A DNA stretch of 64,000 bases from Kordia antarctica (GCF_009901525.1 NZ_CP019288.1:1889501-1953500), one strand, 5' to 3'. Numbered from the stretch's first letter, positions 44,118 through 52,883 are shown. Notes: a model not told the origin generated them from the sequence alone. Numbers and translations are program-made.

Positions 44118-44819
44118 ATGAAAAAAATTATGATTGCTTTTGTCGGATTGTTGATGTTGAATTCTTGTGCAGAGTTACAACAAGTTGTGAATCAGTTGCC
44201 AAACGGCGGACTTGGAGATGCTGATATTGCAGCAGGATTGCGTCAAGCATTAGACTTCGGAATTGACAAACAAGTAAAAAAACTGACCTTGAAAGATGGT
44301 TTTTATGGAAATAGTTTGGTAAAGATTTTACTGCCAGAAGAGTTACAAAAAGTAGATAAAGCATTGCGCGATATTGGCTTGGGAAGTTTGGCAGATGACG
44401 GAATTAAGTTATTGAATAGAGCTGCAGAAGATGCTGTAAAGGAAGCAACTCCAATTTTCATAAATGCGGTAAAAGATATTACGTTCGCTGATGCAAAAAA
44501 TATTTTGTTAGGAAGTAACAACGCCGCAACTAGCTATTTACAAGGAAAAACGAATACTGCGTTGTATGATAAGTTTCAACCTGTGATTCAAAATTCGTTT
44601 GCAAAAGTTGGCGCGGATAGAATTTGGACACAAATGATTGATAATTATAATAAGATTCCTTTTGTGAGTAAGGTAAATCCAAATTTAACAGATTACGTAA
44701 CTACCGAAGCTTTGAAAGGCGTGTATACGATGATTTCTGTGGAAGAACAAAAGATTCGAACTAAAGTTGGCTCAAGAACTACGGACTTGTTGAAGAAAGT
44801 TTTTGCTTTGCAGGATTAG
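44118..44819 (+). CDS. DUF4197-family lipoprotein
   Basis: The 233-residue product has a lipoprotein signal (LLMLNSCAELQQ). The DUF4197 body has DIAAGLRQALDFGIDKQVKKL near the N-terminus, IKLLNRAAEDAVKEATPIF and FADAKNILLGSNNAATSYLQ in the middle, and YVTTEALKGVYTMISVEEQ near the end. It is helical and of unknown function. A TATTTTTG -7-like box lies at 44052-44059. Its 3' end is followed by a TCGGTTG tandem array. Confidence 0.9.
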   Translation: MKKIMIAFVGLLMLNSCAELQQVVNQLPNGGLGDADIAAGLRQALDFGIDKQVKKLTLKDGFYGNSLVKILLPEELQKVDKALRDIGLGSLADDGIKLLNRAAEDAVKEATPIFINAVKDITFADAKNILLGSNNAATSYLQGKTNTALYDKFQPVIQNSFAKVGADRIWTQMIDNYNKIPFVSKVNPNLTDYVTTEALKGVYTMISVEEQKIRTKVGSRTTDLLKKVFALQD

Positions 44820-44866
44820 TTTTCGGTTATCGGTTGTCGGTTGTCGGTTGTCGGTTGTCGGTTAAA
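44820..44866. repeat. 7-bp tandem repeat TCGGTTG
   Basis: About five to six units directly follow the DUF4197 stop codon. The unit is close to the GACAACT array (complement GTTGTCA) at 50961-51002. Confidence 0.85.
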
Positions 44867-44993
44867 ATATAAAACGCCATTGTGAGATTTTTGAATCTTG
44901 TGATGGCGTTTGTTTTTTTAGTCGATTGTTTTACGGTAAACCGTAGTTTTATATTGTTTCGTTTTGATAGATTTGATGATTATTCTAACTCAC

Positions 44994-45485
44994 ATGAAAT
45001 ACTTACTAATCATATTTCTATTTCTCGTTTGTCTAAAGATTCAAGCTCAAAGCGTCTACAAAACGCCTTCGGGGAAACGATATCATTTGAGTTCATGTAG
45101 AATGGTGGAAAATGTTTCTAGTAAGTTGGTCGGACTTGATACTATTAATTCTTGTAAATTAACGCCTTGTAAGATTTGTAAATCGCCACCAAAGAGTCAA
45201 TTAGAAAAACGGTTTAATCCTGAAGATAAATCGGTTGGCACTTCCGTTTCTGTTCGCTGTAAAGGCAAGACAAAGAAAGGAACACGTTGCAAACACAAAA
45301 CTAAACTCGCTAACGGATATTGTTATCAACATACCAAACAGAATAGTAATTCCGCTAGAAGTTCACAAAATGCTTCAAGCTCAAATAAAAATACTGCTGC
45401 TTCAAGATGTCTTGGTAAAACAAACGCTGGCAAACGCTGCAAACGAAAAGTAAAAGGCGGCGGTTATTGTTATCAGCATGATTGA
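44994..45485 (+). CDS. Secreted protein with two Cys/His 'RCKG..K.G.RC' modules (DUF5763-like)
   Basis: From the ATG at 44994 the product has 163 residues with a signal peptide (CLKIQAQ). A Cys-containing segment of the YKTPSGKRYHLSSCRMV type (nuclease/Ada-like zinc fold) comes first. Then two copies of a short module occur: RCKGKTKKGTRCKHKTKLANGYCYQH and RCLGKTNAGKRCKRKVKGGGYCYQH, each described here by its three Cys and one His. The modules resemble small zinc-binding units found in DUF5763 proteins. The protein is very basic, so nucleic-acid or polyanion binding is possible. Upstream in-frame codons (from 44964) are less likely starts. Confidence 0.7.
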   Translation: MKYLLIIFLFLVCLKIQAQSVYKTPSGKRYHLSSCRMVENVSSKLVGLDTINSCKLTPCKICKSPPKSQLEKRFNPEDKSVGTSVSVRCKGKTKKGTRCKHKTKLANGYCYQHTKQNSNSARSSQNASSSNKNTAASRCLGKTNAGKRCKRKVKGGGYCYQHD

Positions 45486-45868
45486 TGGATTTAAGTTTTA
45501 AGTTTTAAGTTTTAAGTTTTAAGAAAATAACTATTTAGACTTCAACATTCGGTATTTGTTGATTTGTTAGTTTGTTGATTTGTTGATTTGTTTAGGTCGC
45601 TTTCCGTTTAACTATTAACTCATCCCTTTTTCACTTTTAACTTTTAACTTTTAACTTATCACTTATCACTTATCTTAGCAAGTTGTTTGTTGTTCAATAT
45701 ATCAAGGTTGAAAAACTTCTACATTCAATATCCTGTATTTGATATTCGATATTTTTTAATTTACAATTCAACATTCATAATTTAAAATTTAAATCATTCA
45801 AATCATTCAAAAGTCTATTAAAATCCTTATCATTTTTGTATCTTTAGTAGCTAACAGACATAAAAATT
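45486..45868. repeat. 383-bp low-complexity gap with several tandem arrays
   Basis: TTTTAAG repeats at 45491-45523, TTGTTGATT-type repeats around 45555-45595, and ACTTTTAACT then ACTTATC repeats around 45630-45675. No ORF of interest and no strong hairpin. Confidence 0.8.
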
Positions 45869-46072
45869 ATGAGCAGACAAAAAATATATTCAACAGATTC
45901 AAGAGTTCAAATTATGGACGCAAAACACATTTTAGATGAAGCTAGCGTTAACTATTTCGAAATCAACAAAATGGACACTTCGCACGCAGGTATTCTTGGC
46001 GGAAGCATAGAGTTACACGTGGAAGAAGCGGACGTGGAAAAAGCAGTAACGCTTCTGAAAAGTTTGAAATAA
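45869..46072 (+). CDS. DUF2007-family small protein
   Basis: The 67-residue cytosolic protein has the DUF2007 pattern: KIYSTDSRVQIMDAKHILDEASVNYFEINKMD, then ELHVEEADVEKAVTLLKSL read in segments. The family has a ferredoxin-like fold and is described as a putative signal-transducing protein. Partners are unknown. It is 8 bp upstream of the membrane protein gene at 46081, so the two form an operon. Confidence 0.88.
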   Translation: MSRQKIYSTDSRVQIMDAKHILDEASVNYFEINKMDTSHAGILGGSIELHVEEADVEKAVTLLKSLK

Positions 46073-46080
46073 AACCATTT

Positions 46081-46500
46081 ATGGAGTTAAAAATAAGTCG
46101 CTGGATTTTCTTTGGCGTCATTGTATCTTCATTTTTTGTACAGATTTTTGGTGTACATGTTGGCGGACCTTGGGTATTGTTTGAAATTTTTATGATCCTT
46201 GATTTACCAAACATTCTACAACGGAGCGATCTAAGTAGTTTTTTACCAATCCTATTTATTGTAATAGGACAAATACTATTTTTGTTAGGCTGGCGAACCG
46301 TAAAAGGTTATAAATTATGGTTGTTCATGCTGTCGCCTTTGTTTGTTTTAATTCCATTACTATTCATGTTATCAACTTTAGAAAGTTCTCAAAAAGAAAC
46401 TACACTATCTGCAATTCCATTTTTTGTAATGATTGTGGTTTTTTATGTGGAATGTTTTTTTAAGTTGAAAAGAAATACCAATAATCATTTGAATCAATAG
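46081..46500 (+). CDS. Four-helix membrane protein, unknown
   Basis: The 139-residue protein has four hydrophobic segments (WIFFGVIVSSFFVQIFGVHV; FLPILFIVIGQILFLLGW; LWLFMLSPLFVLIPLLFML; IPFFVMIVVFYVECFF). No family is recognised. It is in an operon with the DUF2007 gene 8 bp upstream. Confidence 0.7.
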   Translation: MELKISRWIFFGVIVSSFFVQIFGVHVGGPWVLFEIFMILDLPNILQRSDLSSFLPILFIVIGQILFLLGWRTVKGYKLWLFMLSPLFVLIPLLFMLSTLESSQKETTLSAIPFFVMIVVFYVECFFKLKRNTNNHLNQ

Positions 46501-46644
46501 TAAGATTATACGAAACTAAACTTCAATTTACACACAACTACGACTTCGCATATACAAATCGTAGACAACACATACTATTTCTTAAATTACACTACTTATT
46601 TTGCTAACTTACAGGTATTGTTATAAATACAATTCCTTTAAAAT

Positions 46645-47853
46645 ATGCATATTAACGCTGAAAAGTCAAAAGAAAACAAAGCTATTCCGAGTCAAGTTGC
46701 ACAACTAAAAACGACGAATGATGCTGTTTTTCATTTTGAAGATAATCGTCCGCAGGCAACTATTCAGCGAAAAATACAAAAAATAAGTGAAGCTTTTTCT
46801 GCGAAACATATACTTCCAATTCAGAGAAAAGCAACTAATACAGGCTTACCTGATACTCTTAAATCGGGAATAGAACAGCTTTCTGGCTACGCAATGGACG
46901 ATGTTAAAGTCCATTATAATTCTGATAAACCCGCACAATTACAAGCACATGCTTTTGCACAAGGAACTAATATTCATGTAGCTTCTGGACAAGAGAAACA
47001 TTTACCACACGAAGCTTGGCATGTAGTACAACAAAAACAAGGAAGAGTAAAACCTACTGTGCAGTTGAAAGGAAATGTAAATATTAATACAGATGTTAGT
47101 TTAGAAAAGGAAGCTGATATTATGGGTGCTAAAGCTGTAACGCAACGCATGCCTTTAAATCATTCAAATAAAGACATAACCAATAGTGCTTCTTTGATCT
47201 CAAACCACGATACTGTAGTTCAAGCTGTTTTAGATCCAACTGTTGCTACAGGAGACCAAGATTTTACTTTTGGTTTGTTACATGGAACTTATAGACCTGC
47301 TACAAATTTAGCAGATATGCATGTTAACGCAGCGACTTTGGCTAATCCACATTTAACAGCAGCGCATATGTTAGCAGCAATGAATGATGTACAACAAGCA
47401 ATGATTGCAAATCATGGAGTTACAGGCAATGTAGGCACGTTAGATTGGCGACCAACTGGCGCAGCGGTTGTAAAATTAGTTATTGAATTATTAGGAGAAG
47501 CATTAGGAGGTTTTTGGAATAAACGCTTAGCTCGTCTCAAAAAATTTAAAAGAAAAAAATTAGAAACTCCACCAGTTGTCAGAAATGAAGATGCACTTTC
47601 TGCTGATGTATTATCTGAACATAAATCATCTTTAAAATCTCTGCAAGGTGAAAATAAGGTAAGTATTAAACCTATCATTGCTAGGTCAACACTAGCAGAG
47701 TTTAACCAAGACATGTTAGAAAATTCACCCGCAGGAAAAGCAAGGCTTACTGCTTATGAACAACTTATAGATGCTGGACTACCTACAAGTCTTAGAATAG
47801 AGATACATCATAATCAGATACCAGCTATTATTGGTGTCTTAAATTCCATGTAA
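46645..47853 (+). CDS. eCIS-core (DUF4157) domain protein
   Basis: The 402-residue protein has an N-terminal Lys/Gln-rich tail with an FEDNRPQATIQRK motif (residues about 33-48). It is followed by a DUF4157 domain: LPDTLKSGIEQLSGYAMDDV, then VHYNSDKPAQLQAHAFAQG, and the metal site LPHEAWHVVQQKQGRV (HEAWH = HExxH). The C-terminal ~220 residues match nothing I know and could be an effector payload. DUF4157 proteins accompany extracellular contractile injection systems or other toxin systems. No sheath or baseplate genes are in the window. A peptidoglycan-targeting gene follows 163 bp downstream on the same strand. Confidence 0.85.
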   Translation: MHINAEKSKENKAIPSQVAQLKTTNDAVFHFEDNRPQATIQRKIQKISEAFSAKHILPIQRKATNTGLPDTLKSGIEQLSGYAMDDVKVHYNSDKPAQLQAHAFAQGTNIHVASGQEKHLPHEAWHVVQQKQGRVKPTVQLKGNVNINTDVSLEKEADIMGAKAVTQRMPLNHSNKDITNSASLISNHDTVVQAVLDPTVATGDQDFTFGLLHGTYRPATNLADMHVNAATLANPHLTAAHMLAAMNDVQQAMIANHGVTGNVGTLDWRPTGAAVVKLVIELLGEALGGFWNKRLARLKKFKRKKLETPPVVRNEDALSADVLSEHKSSLKSLQGENKVSIKPIIARSTLAEFNQDMLENSPAGKARLTAYEQLIDAGLPTSLRIEIHHNQIPAIIGVLNSM

Positions 47854-48016
47854 ATTATTGATTTATTATTTAAAAACGAATAGTACATCTTTCTGTAACT
47901 TAAGAGAAAATTAATTGGGGAAATTAAAAAATAGAATTAATTGAAAATCAAGTGTTTTTACCCTTTTACACTATTTGTATTTTTTCTAATTTGCTTAAAA
48001 TAAAAAGTTTACACTC

Positions 48017-49099
48017 ATGGAATGTTCAAATCTACTTGAATCAGCACTCAAAAAAGGAAATATTAGCGCATCTTTATTTAAAGGATCATCAGACAAGGAA
48101 TTAGTCACCGATTTGCAACGAACTCTGTTTGAGTTGGGTTTTCGAAAGGAACTAAAATGGGACAATTACCAAGCCGATGGCGATTACGGAAAAGCTACAA
48201 CAGCCGCCGTTGCCGCTTTTGCTAAGAAAAATAATAGTACTACTGATGGGAAATCTGTTTCAACTGCTTTGGCAAAATTGATTATTGAAAGACACGATTT
48301 GCTTCCTGAAATGTATGTTTTATGGAGAATTCATACTTCGGATCTACGAACAAAAAAATATATTTCTAAAGGAACACGCACAAGTATTTCTGCGATACAA
48401 GTGTTTTTAAATACGATTGGTTATGGCGAACAACTTAATTTTAAAAAGTTTGGCGCAGATGGTTTGTATGGAAATAGTACCAGAAATGCTGTAATTAAAT
48501 ATGCAAAAGACAATGCTATTGAGTGTGATGGCGATTTACTTTCACGCCCAGTTGTTGATCTTTTCTTAAGAGACATTAATCCATATTACGGAAATAAATG
48601 GAGTGACTTGGCGGCGCAAAATTTACCAAGTAAAAAATCGCCACTTGTATTGTTTGAAGGTTCTCGTTTTTCTGGAAAACCTTGTAGAGCTGATGTTGAA
48701 TTTATACCTGCGCTCGAAAAAATAAATGCATATGCAAAACAAGCAGACGTTTTTATACACGTTACAAGTTCGTTTAGAACTACCACAAATGTTAGAGGTG
48801 CTATTGTAAAACCTGCAACGTTTTCTAATCATTTGGCTGGACACGGAATTGATATGAATTTGCGCTACGGAAACGGAAAATGGGCAAATTCTAAAGTAAT
48901 GGCAAAATATCCTAATGTTCCTGAACCTGTAAAACAGTTTTTAAGTTCAATTATTAACGATCCAAAATTACGTTGGGGCGGAAAGTTTAACACCATAGAT
49001 CCTGTGCATATTGACGATCATTTGAATAAAGATCGTACTATTTGGAAAAAAAGATATGAAGCTATGCAAAAAGCAGTGCAATTGGGGAAGTTTAATTGA
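48017..49099 (+). CDS. Peptidoglycan-binding and M15-like peptidase protein
   Basis: The 360-residue protein has no signal peptide. Two PG_binding_1-type repeats come first (LQRTLFELGFRKELKWDNYQ with ADGDYGKATTAAV; then IQVFLNTIGYGEQLNF with GADGLYGNSTRNAV). The C-terminal domain resembles M15/VanY or phage-endolysin DD-/LD-carboxypeptidases (VTSSFRTT; SNHLAGHGIDMNLR; LRWGGKF with DPVHIDD). The SxHxxGxGxD and HID motifs supply the zinc ligands. Without a signal it could be a cytosolic payload released by lysis or delivered by an injection system. That idea rests on the eCIS-core neighbour. Confidence 0.82.
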   Translation: MECSNLLESALKKGNISASLFKGSSDKELVTDLQRTLFELGFRKELKWDNYQADGDYGKATTAAVAAFAKKNNSTTDGKSVSTALAKLIIERHDLLPEMYVLWRIHTSDLRTKKYISKGTRTSISAIQVFLNTIGYGEQLNFKKFGADGLYGNSTRNAVIKYAKDNAIECDGDLLSRPVVDLFLRDINPYYGNKWSDLAAQNLPSKKSPLVLFEGSRFSGKPCRADVEFIPALEKINAYAKQADVFIHVTSSFRTTTNVRGAIVKPATFSNHLAGHGIDMNLRYGNGKWANSKVMAKYPNVPEPVKQFLSSIINDPKLRWGGKFNTIDPVHIDDHLNKDRTIWKKRYEAMQKAVQLGKFN

Positions 49100-49206
49100 T
49101 TTTATTTCTCCTTCACGTTTTTTAATATATTTATAATAATCTATATCACAGCATTTTAGATTAGCTAATGAAATACAATCGGGTTTCATTGCCCGATTTT
49201 TCTTGT

Positions 49207-49998
49207 TTACAAACTTTTATGAAGTTGCTTGAAATAAGCAAACGCTTTGGAAAGTCGCGAGCCATACCAACTGAAATATTCTCCATCTACAAAAACAACT
49301 TTTGCATGATGTGTATGTCGTCCAATTTCAAATGCGTGTTTTTCTTTAAAAGGATATGGTTCTGATGACAATAATACAATAGCGGGATCGCCCTCTTTAC
49401 GAATATTTTCAATCGTAATTTCTGGATATCTTCCGTGCGATTCGTAGATATTTTCAAATTTACACAACGTTAGTAAGTAATTGATAAATGTATCTTTTCC
49501 TGCTGCCATCCAAGGCTTTCGCCAGATAAAATACCCTACTTTTTGAACAGGAATGTCTTTGACAAATTCTTGAAAATATTTTAAATGAAACCGAATTTTA
49601 TCATTGATTTTAGAAGCTTCTGTATTACACTTAAACATCATTCCGTATTGCGTGATCATTTCCAAGGATTCCTCTATATTTTTTACATCTGAAACGTGTA
49701 CTGGAAATAATTTCTCTAATTCTTCTACAATTTCTTTTGTGTTTTCTTCTTTGTTACACAGAATAATATCTGGCTGTAAAGCCTTAATTTTATCAAGTTT
49801 GATGTTTTTTGTGCCGCCAACAATTGTTTTTGTACTTTTTAAATGATACGGATGTACACAGAATTTGGTGATTCCGACAATGCTATCTTCCAAACCTAAA
49901 TCGTACAACAATTCCGTTTGCGATGGCACTAACGAAATGATTCGTTTTGGAGTCGTTTTAAAAATTAATTCTCGTTGTAATTGATCTTTTATATTCAT
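49207..49998 (-). CDS. BtuF/FhuD-like metal-chelate receptor protein without signal peptide
   Basis: The 263-residue protein has a class III periplasmic-binding fold: KRIISLVPSQTELLYDLGL at the N-terminus, DSIVGITKFCVHP, and LDKIKALQPDIILCNKEEN, typical of cobalamin- or haem-type receptors. No signal peptide or lipobox is present at the ATG at 49998, which is unusual. Related cytosolic homologues are common in Bacteroidota and may be enzymes or regulators. It follows pyrF by 37 bp on the same strand, with a REP-like palindrome in between. Confidence 0.85.
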   Translation of the reverse strand: MNIKDQLQRELIFKTTPKRIISLVPSQTELLYDLGLEDSIVGITKFCVHPYHLKSTKTIVGGTKNIKLDKIKALQPDIILCNKEENTKEIVEELEKLFPVHVSDVKNIEESLEMITQYGMMFKCNTEASKINDKIRFHLKYFQEFVKDIPVQKVGYFIWRKPWMAAGKDTFINYLLTLCKFENIYESHGRYPEITIENIRKEGDPAIVLLSSEPYPFKEKHAFEIGRHTHHAKVVFVDGEYFSWYGSRLSKAFAYFKQLHKSL

Positions 49999-50005
49999 AT
50001 ATGAG

Positions 50006-50031
50006 ATTCTGAATCAAGTTCAGAATGACGA
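50006..50031 (+). repeat. REP-like palindrome between pyrF and the BtuF-like gene
   Basis: ATTCTGAA TCAAG TTCAGAAT is a perfect 8-bp stem, followed by TGACG. It is the most regular copy of this family in the window. Confidence 0.75.
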
Positions 50032-50035
50032 AAAT

Positions 50036-50851
50036 TTATTTCGTCAAAATTTCTGCCATTTGTGTTTGTAATTCTGAGGCTTTTTCGGCTGCAGCCGAAG
50101 CAAAATTTTCATCATTTGAAGCATAAATAATTCCTCTTGAAGAATTAATTAAGAGTCCAACATTTTCCGTCATTCCGTAGTTGCAAACATCTTGCAAGTT
50201 TCCGCCTTGCGCGCCAACTCCTGGGACTAACAAGAAACTTTCTGGAACAATTTCACGAATTTCTCCTAAAAAAGAAGCTTTCGTTGCGCCAACTACATAC
50301 ATTAAGTTTTCACTGTTTTCCCAACTTTTCGAAGTTTCTAATACATGTTTGTATACTTCTTTATCATTAATAAGTTTCGTTTGAAAATCGAACGCGCCTT
50401 GATTTGAAGTTAAGGCTAATAAAATGGTATGTTTGCCTTTGAATGCTAAGAAAGGTTCCACAGAATCTTTTCCCATATATGGCGCAACAGTTACGGAATC
50501 GAACGCTAAATCTTCAAAGAATGCTTTCGCATACATACTTGATGTATTTCCGATATCGCCACGTTTTGCATCTGCAATGGTAAATATTTCCGGATGATTT
50601 GTATTTAGGTATTGAATTGTTTTTTCCAACGCTTGCCAACCTTTAATTCCGTAAGCTTCGTAAAAAGCCGTATTTGGTTTGTACGCAACTGCCAAGTGAT
50701 GTGTCTCATCAATAATTGCCTTGTTAAACTCAAATATTGGATCGTCCGTTTCTAATAGATGTTTCGGGATTTTTTGTAAATCAACATCAAGTCCAATACA
50801 GAGAAAGGATTTTTTTTTATGAATTTCGGCTATCAGTTGTGTGGTTGTCAT
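50036..50851 (-). CDS. pyrF: Orotidine-5'-phosphate decarboxylase (type 2)
   Basis: Catalyses OMP to UMP, the last step of de novo pyrimidine synthesis, in the cytoplasm. The 271-residue protein is of the longer type 2 form. The N-terminal [29 protein letters not shown], and the catalytic D-x-K-x-x-D motif in [19 protein letters not shown] are all present, as are [11 protein letters not shown] and the C-terminal VPGVGAQGG. It lies 155 bp after prfA on the same strand, a gap filled with GACAACT repeats. Confidence 0.95.
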   Translation of the reverse strand: MTTTQLIAEIHKKKSFLCIGLDVDLQKIPKHLLETDDPIFEFNKAIIDETHHLAVAYKPNTAFYEAYGIKGWQALEKTIQYLNTNHPEIFTIADAKRGDIGNTSSMYAKAFFEDLAFDSVTVAPYMGKDSVEPFLAFKGKHTILLALTSNQGAFDFQTKLINDKEVYKHVLETSKSWENSENLMYVVGATKASFLGEIREIVPESFLLVPGVGAQGGNLQDVCNYGMTENVGLLINSSRGIIYASNDENFASAAAEKASELQTQMAEILTK

Positions 50852-50960
50852 TGCTGTTACTCGTTGTTCTTTATTCGTTATTTGTTGTTTGTTTATTCGT
50901 TGATTTGTTGATCGTTAATTTGATTGAAAGTATCAAAAATAAAGGTCATATACTGAAAAC

Positions 50961-51002
50961 CGACAACTGACAACTGACAACTGACAACTGACAACTGACA
51001 AC
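50961..51002. repeat. 7-bp tandem repeat GACAACT
   Basis: About six units between prfA and pyrF. It ends a few bases before the prfA stop codon. Confidence 0.85.
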
Positions 51003-51006
51003 AAAT

Positions 51007-52083
51007 TTACATAATCTCACTAGCATCTTTCAGCTTTTCTGTATTTTCAACGAGCATTAATTCGTCCAATATTTTTTGAATGTCGCCATTCATTATATTT
51101 GATAAATCGTACAATGTTAATCCAATTCTGTGATCTGTAACACGTCCTTGCGGATAGTTATAGGTTCTAATTTTTGCACTTCTGTCTCCAGAAGAAACCA
51201 TACTTTTACGACGAACAGAATCTGCAGCTAGCTTTTTCTCTAATTCCTTATCATACAATCGAGAACGCAATACTTTTAATGCTTTTTCTAAGTTTTTGTG
51301 TGATGATTTTTGATCTTGACAACTTACCACCAATCCAGATGGCGCGTGATGCAAACGAATTGCAGAATACGTTGTGTTTACCGATTGTCCTCCAGGTCCA
51401 GTAGAAGTTGTTCGCTCTATACGAACTTCTTTCATATCTAATTCTACATCAAATTCTTCTGCTTCTGGTAATACTATTACCGTTGCAGCACTTGTATGCA
51501 CACGACCTTGCGTTTCTGTTTGTGGTACACGTTGTACACGATGCACGCCAGCTTCAAACTTCATGGTTCCGTATACATCTTCTCCTGAAACTTCAAGTAT
51601 CATTTCTTTAAATCCGCCCGAAGTTCCTTCACTATAATCTACAATACTTACGTTCCAACCGCGACCTTCACAGTATTTGGTATACATACGATGCAAATCG
51701 CCTGCAAAAATACTTGCTTCATCTCCACCGGCTCCTGCACGGAGTTCCATTACGATATTTTTACTATCTTCAGGATCTTTTGGAATTAGTAAGAATTTAA
51801 TTTCATCTTCTAATATTGGCAATGCTTCTTTGGCTTCGTCCAATTGCATTTTTGCCATTTCTGTCATTTCGGCATCACTACCATCTGAAATGATTTCTTC
51901 TGCTTCAGCAATATTGTCCAATATCTCTTTATATATCTCGCGTTTTTCTACGAGTGCTTTAAGATCTTTGTATTCTTTGCTGAGTTGTACGTATCTTTTT
52001 TGATCAGCAATAATGTCTGGCTGAATGATTAAATCATTTACCTCATCAAAACGCTGTTTTACTATTTGTAACTTATCTAACAT
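51007..52083 (-). CDS. prfA: Peptide chain release factor 1
   Basis: Terminates translation at UAA and UAG. The 358-residue protein is the usual length and shows the acidic N-terminal coiled domain, [35 protein letters not shown] and VHTSAATV. The catalytic GGQ loop is [19 protein letters not shown], which contacts the peptidyl-transferase centre, and [10 protein letters not shown] follows. The Q is expected to be methylated by PrmC. It heads a probable prfA-pyrF-BtuF-like transcription unit. Confidence 0.96.
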   Translation of the reverse strand: MLDKLQIVKQRFDEVNDLIIQPDIIADQKRYVQLSKEYKDLKALVEKREIYKEILDNIAEAEEIISDGSDAEMTEMAKMQLDEAKEALPILEDEIKFLLIPKDPEDSKNIVMELRAGAGGDEASIFAGDLHRMYTKYCEGRGWNVSIVDYSEGTSGGFKEMILEVSGEDVYGTMKFEAGVHRVQRVPQTETQGRVHTSAATVIVLPEAEEFDVELDMKEVRIERTTSTGPGGQSVNTTYSAIRLHHAPSGLVVSCQDQKSSHKNLEKALKVLRSRLYDKELEKKLAADSVRRKSMVSSGDRSAKIRTYNYPQGRVTDHRIGLTLYDLSNIMNGDIQKILDELMLVENTEKLKDASEIM

Positions 52084-52263
52084 GGAACTTTTTCTTTTCA
52101 GGTATGCAAATTTACAATTTTTATTGATTGTTTCAGATTTTCTGTTTTATATCTAAAATACTTTCTGTGAAAATAGTTTTTCTTTGACTTCTATTCAATG
52201 CATCTCGCATTTTAATTGTATTTTTAATACCAACTTAAATTAATTAACCATAAACTTATTCAC

Positions 52264-52425
52264 ATGAAAAAAAAAGGTATCAATTCGTTAAAGCTTAACA
52301 AAAGAAGTATTTCATCATTAAAAGAAATTGTAAAAGGAGGACTTCGTGCGCCACTTGAAAGCGATTGTTCTTCTTACGGAAACGGAGAATGCGATGAAAC
52401 ATATTGTAACTGTGAAACTAATTAA
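52264..52425 (+). CDS. GG-leader Cys-rich peptide, lanthipeptide-like precursor (53 aa)
   Basis: ATG at 52264 opens a 53-codon frame with leader MKKKGINSLKLNKRSISSLK, VKGG at residues 23-26, and a core with Cys 35, 43, 48 and 50 and Ser/Thr 33, 36, 37, 46 and 52. It is followed by a hairpin terminator at 52461-52489. It fits the leader pattern of the genes at 4803, 26856, 27163 and 52586 and is the shortest of the group after the one at 26856. It stands next to the repeat-core peptide gene at 52586 but has its own terminator, so separate promoters are likely. Confidence 0.72.
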   Translation: MKKKGINSLKLNKRSISSLKEIVKGGLRAPLESDCSSYGNGECDETYCNCETN

Positions 52426-52460
52426 TACTAGTTCACAATTCACATAAATTATTTTTACAA

Positions 52461-52489
52461 CTGCATCATTTTCAACTGAAAAGATGCAG
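52461..52489 (+). terminator. Terminator of the 52264 peptide gene
   Basis: CTGCATC / GATGCAG stem with a nested TTTTCA/TGAAAA inner pairing, followed by TTTTCTTTTT. Confidence 0.8.
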
Positions 52490-52585
52490 TTTTCTTTTTA
52501 TACACATTACTTTTATTACGGGGAAGCCTTATTTTTTTTAGATGTGTTTTTACTATTTTTACTTTTTAACCAAAACTTATTTATC

Positions 52586-52855
52586 ATGAAAAAAAAGAAA
52601 GTAACTCTAGGAAAATTAGGATTAAAAAAGTCAAAAGTAGCTACGTTTGAATCTGATAGCGTTACTGGTGGATATCAATCATGGACTGGAACTGCTGAAC
52701 CATGCTTCTCAGAATACAATTGCGGAACTAATAACTGTGGAAGCAATAATTGCGGAACTAACAATTGTGGAACTAACAATTGCGGAACTAATAATTGTGG
52801 AACTAACAATTGTAATTCAGATTCAGTGTGTCCTCCAGGAGTTCACTGTTACTAA
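52586..52855 (+). CDS. GG-leader peptide with C-G-T-N-N repeat core
   Basis: From the ATG at 52586 there are 89 residues: leader MKKKKVTLGKLGLKKSKVAT, VTGG at residues 26-29, then six perfect-spaced pentapeptides CG(T/S)NN at residues 46-75 and three more Cys (76, 82, 88). Each unit has one Cys and one Thr or Ser, so a regular set of thioether rings or a metal-binding ladder is possible. The DNA is a 15-bp tandem repeat (52721-52810). A longer frame from 52484 lacks leader features. It is followed by a hairpin terminator. No modifying enzyme adjoins it. Confidence 0.75.
   Translation: MKKKKVTLGKLGLKKSKVATFESDSVTGGYQSWTGTAEPCFSEYNCGTNNCGSNNCGTNNCGTNNCGTNNCGTNNCNSDSVCPPGVHCY
52721..52810 (+). 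repeat. 15-bp tandem repeat encoding CG(T/S)NN
   Basis: Six units of TG(C/T)GGAACTAA(C/T)AA(C/T) type. The varied third positions show that the amino-acid pattern, not just DNA slippage, has been kept. Confidence 0.9.
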
Positions 52856-52883
52856 GAACAAATTTTTATATTTCACTAAAGAA

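Noticed and set aside
44820-45675. Possible CRISPR-like array
   Set aside because: The units are only 7-8 bp, directly adjacent and without spacers, and no cas genes are near.
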